Notes under the pieces: model-generated
Told to the model about the DNA's origin: nothing
Databases searched by the model: none
Seen by the model: the letters and a program-made list of their open reading frames with translations, nothing else
Part shown: in pieces, positions 61,788 to 64,000 of the stretch
Numbering within the stretch: the first letter of the stretch is position 1
Layout of the letters: each line of letters begins with the position of its first letter
Program-made: the position numbers and the translations under genes
Source: CAYZJR01 sp964503045
GTDB lineage: Bacteria; Cyanobacteriota; Vampirovibrionia; Obscuribacterales; Obscuribacteraceae
Length of the DNA stretch: 64,000 nt
NCBI GenBank assembly: GCA_964503045.1
Contig: CAZCZI010000034.1
Coordinates: 10,053-74,052 of the forward strand
Direction of reading: 5' to 3'

Positions 61788-62699
61788 TTAGTCGGCCAGG
61801 AAGCCGCGGGCGACGAGCGCGTTGCGCAGCGCCTCGGAGTTGTTGACCGGAACGATGGAGACCAGGCTGCGGTCCACCGACTCCAGCGTCTGCCGGCACT
61901 CCTCGTGGATGGCGCCGATGGCGGCGTCGATGGCAGCGGCGTCGAGCTTGCCCTTCTTCACGAGCGCGGCCTTCTCCTCGGCGGCGGTGGCCGAGAAGTC
62001 GCCGGTGTTGAACGCCTTGACGAACGCGTCGGCTTCGCGCAGCGAGCCCTCGACGACGATCACGGGGATGCCGCGGGAAAGCGCCTTGTAGATCTCGTCA
62101 CGGGTGACCTTGCCGCCGTTGAGCACGATGATGGCCACGTTCTTGCCGATCTGCTTGTAGCCCTCCATCAGGGTCAGGTAGAGCTCCAGGTCGCCGTCCC
62201 AATCCAGGACGTTCGCCGGGTCGGCCTGAACGACCGCAGCCGCGTGCTGACGGTAGTCGAGGCGGCCGCCGTAGGCGTCGACGATGACGCCGCCGGAGCG
62301 ACGGTCCATGTGCATGACGCCGGTGCGGGGAGTCGTGGACAGCGCGATGCAGGGGTAGGCCTGGGCCAGGTGAGCCGGCACGTTGGTGACCATGTCGCTC
62401 TTGATGCCGCCGTCTTCGGTGGCGTTCGCCGTGCCGCCCGAGAAGGCCGTGCCGCGGAACTCACGCCCGCCCGGAATGCGGAACGCCTCCAGGAAGTAGT
62501 TGATCATGTTCGCCTGGATGTCGGCGGACAGACCCTTGCAGCCACCGGCGATGCGGACGATCTCCGGAGCCACGCCCGGATGCGAAACCAGGCTGGTGAA
62601 CTCGATGGGCAGAACCTGGCCCTTGGAGATGACGTGCAGCTGGCAGTTGCCCTTGTCGGCTTCGATGACGAGCTTCGGTGCGATGGTGTTGTCTTGCAT
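61788..62699 (-). CDS. LSDAT (SLOG superfamily, TRPM-type) ligand-binding protein 1
   Basis: 303 residues. The SLOG Rossmann-like core shows FRGTAFSGGTANA, then NVAIIVLNGGKVTRDEIYKALSRGIPVIVVEGSLREADAF, the pattern of prokaryotic LSDAT domains homologous to the N-terminal ligand-binding region of TRPM channels. SLOG proteins are predicted to bind or process nucleotide-derived ligands. No membrane segment. AAGGAAA eight bases before the ATG at 62699. Homologous to the protein encoded just upstream, so a duplicated, likely cooperating pair. GC-rich codons. Confidence 0.78.
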   Translation of the reverse strand: MQDNTIAPKLVIEADKGNCQLHVISKGQVLPIEFTSLVSHPGVAPEIVRIAGGCKGLSADIQANMINYFLEAFRIPGGREFRGTAFSGGTANATEDGGIKSDMVTNVPAHLAQAYPCIALSTTPRTGVMHMDRRSGGVIVDAYGGRLDYRQHAAAVVQADPANVLDWDGDLELYLTLMEGYKQIGKNVAIIVLNGGKVTRDEIYKALSRGIPVIVVEGSLREADAFVKAFNTGDFSATAAEEKAALVKKGKLDAAAIDAAIGAIHEECRQTLESVDRSLVSIVPVNNSEALRNALVARGFLAD

Positions 62700-62776
62700 T
62701 TTGTGATTTCCTTTTGGGAGATTTTGGGCCGTTGAAGATCTCTGTCGGCGACCCCTACCGCCAGAGCATGGAAGCA

Positions 62777-62888
62777 GTCGAGCGGAACTGCTCGACCGCG
62801 CTTCTTGACCGTTTCCGGTCTTGCCTGGTTGACTCGAAGCAGCTCGAGCCAACCGCCCATTCCGCGAAAAATCCATTTTCGTTCGCGG
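62777..62888 (-). promoter_or_regulatory. Three consecutive hairpins between the LSDAT genes
   Basis: GTCGAGC/GCTCGAC at 62777-62796; GGTTGACTCGA/TCGAGCCAACC (10 of 11 paired) at 62827-62854; CCGCG-containing stem at 62862-62888. The last probably ends the upstream gene; the others lie in the leader of the downstream one and could be a regulatory RNA element. Confidence 0.5.
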
Positions 62889-62899
62889 ATTCGTCGACT

Positions 62900-63721
62900 T
62901 TACGGCTTGGGCTTCTGTTCGTCGGGGTTGATGATTGCACCCAACTCGATAAGCTTGCGCCGCATGTCGTCGACGGTGTTCTCACAGACATGAACAGTCG
63001 GATGCTCGGCGAGGAACTCCTCATCGTTGGCCAGCTCGTCACAGATGCGACCGCTGCCTTTTACGAGAAGCACTTGCCAAAACGGATCCGTCTGTCCCAA
63101 CTTCGCCCAGGTGCGCACCTCTCTGTTAGTGACCCCGCCGCCGTTGTAGGCGAGCAAGAGCCCCTTCCAGTTCGCTTGCCTGAGCGAGTCGCAAATCCGA
63201 ACGCATTCCTTCCACTCGTCGTCCCACGAAGCGGTCGAGTCGGAGCTCGGCTGCAGGATGACTGAGGACGTTTGCGTCGGATGCACGATGGTGATGTAGT
63301 CATTCTGCGGCTCGTCATGCACCACAAGCCCGTACGGCGTGTACCGGAGATGTCCCGCTTTCACGATAACACCCAGGAGCGCCGAATCGGTGCAGTACTT
63401 GGAGATGGCCGGGAAGACTTCAGTGATGCCGGGGACGATATGGGTGGGGTCGTCCTTCATGACCATTCGAGTGCCACCAAAGAGGCAGTAACCCGAGAAG
63501 CGTTCATGAGTAGACCCGTCGTCCGCCTGTCCGGAGAGTGCCAGCCTGAGGTTTCTCATGCCGACTGCATCACTTTCACTCATCAAGCCGCAACCACCGG
63601 TACCTCGCATAACGAAGTGGCGGCAGTCGCGTGCGAAATTCAAACCAAACATCTGAGACTTGTCCTCCCCCGTCTGAATAAAGAGGGAAGGCGTATCAGC
63701 AAAGACGTTTTTCTTAGACAT
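62900..63721 (-). CDS. LSDAT (SLOG superfamily) ligand-binding protein 2
   Basis: 273 residues. Shared with its neighbour: FSGYCLFGGTRMV, WKGLLLAYNGGGVTNREVRTWAKLG, WQVLLVKGSGRICDEL. The glycine-rich strand, the E-V-x-W/Y helix and the V-x-G-S-G-R motif are the LSDAT signature. The N-terminal 90 residues differ from its neighbour. Very strong ribosome binding site (AGGAGGGAGG) before the ATG at 63721. Cytoplasmic. Ligand probably an NAD- or ADP-ribose-like nucleotide by family analogy. Confidence 0.75.
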   Translation of the reverse strand: MSKKNVFADTPSLFIQTGEDKSQMFGLNFARDCRHFVMRGTGGCGLMSESDAVGMRNLRLALSGQADDGSTHERFSGYCLFGGTRMVMKDDPTHIVPGITEVFPAISKYCTDSALLGVIVKAGHLRYTPYGLVVHDEPQNDYITIVHPTQTSSVILQPSSDSTASWDDEWKECVRICDSLRQANWKGLLLAYNGGGVTNREVRTWAKLGQTDPFWQVLLVKGSGRICDELANDEEFLAEHPTVHVCENTVDDMRRKLIELGAIINPDEQKPKP

Positions 63722-64000
63722 GCCTCCCTCCTTTCTTTGTTTGGGGTTGAGGACGATGCGAAAGCGAGAAACAACCGGGCGGACTTTCTCTTGCGGCTAA
63801 AGAGCCACAAGAAAATACTCGGATGTCTTACCTGGTCGAGACTTGCTTGCGCGGTAACAAATTTCCTGATGAATCAAAGGAATCAAAAGATACTGTCTAC
63901 TCTAGGTTTGTATAGAGATAAGGAACAACATAGTGATGGGTGTAATTACTAATTCGTTTAAGAATATGTACTCGCGCAGCTCTGATAGGTTGTCAAGTAT
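63722..64000. other. Window end, no gene seen
   Basis: GC content drops sharply past 63730. About 280 bases of AT-rich sequence with no supported gene; probably the promoter of the LSDAT pair. Confidence 0.4.

Noticed and set aside
61716..62735. 339-codon plus-strand frame opposite LSDAT protein 1
   Set aside because: Shadow of a GC-rich gene, low-complexity Val/Asp/Gly product, no ribosome binding site.
63272..63952. 226-codon plus-strand frame at the window end
   Set aside because: Antisense to LSDAT protein 2 for most of its length, with no ribosome binding site.
1..64000. Prophage or integrative element
   Set aside because: The poly-gamma-glutamate hydrolase-like gene and the kinase could be phage-like, but there is no integrase, terminase, capsid, tail or attachment repeat.

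Overview
This is a metagenome-style scaffold piece: it starts inside a gene and carries a 100-N scaffold gap at 2293-2392. It is bacterial and chromosomal in character. I see no phage structural genes, transposase, integrase, rRNA, tRNA or CRISPR array. Secreted TPR proteins, many small Obscuribacter-like membrane and EF-hand proteins, a cyanobacterial-type class V aminotransferase and the absence of photosynthesis genes make a non-photosynthetic relative of cyanobacteria (Melainabacteria/Vampirovibrionia, Obscuribacterales) my best guess. This is inference, about even odds.

Layout: 1-2230 holds a truncated adenosine deaminase and a bacterial serpin, both very GC-rich. 2658-9129 is a sensory block: two overlapping paralogous histidine kinases, two accessory proteins including an NlpC/CHAP-like peptidase, and a convergent OmpR-type regulator. 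9191-12671 has two tandem MocR-like GntR/aminotransferase regulators and a bfd-type ferredoxin. 13104-26410 is a long minus-strand run: S41 protease, thioredoxin-like protein, FadB-like multienzyme, thiolase, acyl-CoA dehydrogenase, an ABC half-transporter membrane domain without ATPase, DUF502 protein, patatin lipase, lipoprotein and a large membrane protein. Together these look like a lipid-degradation and membrane-lipid module. 27186-32079 is a plus-strand group with FtsH, rhomboid and S1-domain proteins. 32309-47221 mixes small proteins, an M20 peptidase, GC-rich PLD-like and cysteine-hydrolase genes, TPR proteins, a hydrolase, leucine dehydrogenase and an aminotransferase. 47228-51958 holds secreted proteins, a poly-gamma-glutamate hydrolase-like protein and an HD phosphohydrolase. 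52627-56322 is a four-gene von Willebrand A cluster of MxaACKL/Bat type. 57174-59430 (NAD synthetase-like, SDR, P-loop kinase) and 61788-63721 (two LSDAT/SLOG proteins) are again GC-rich, separated by a coiled-coil and an EF-hand protein.

Three points stand out. (1) The overlapping kinases have complementary defects: the first lacks the phosphoacceptor histidine but keeps its ATP site, while the second keeps the histidine but has lost N-box and G1-box residues. This suggests an obligate trans-phosphorylating pair. (2) Four GC-rich islands interrupt a roughly 50% GC background. They carry nucleotide/NAD-linked enzymes and two ligand-sensing LSDAT proteins, and have strong ribosome binding sites and GC-rich hairpins. 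(3) Nearly every gene end in the lipid block carries a different near-perfect hairpin, most with little or no T-tract.
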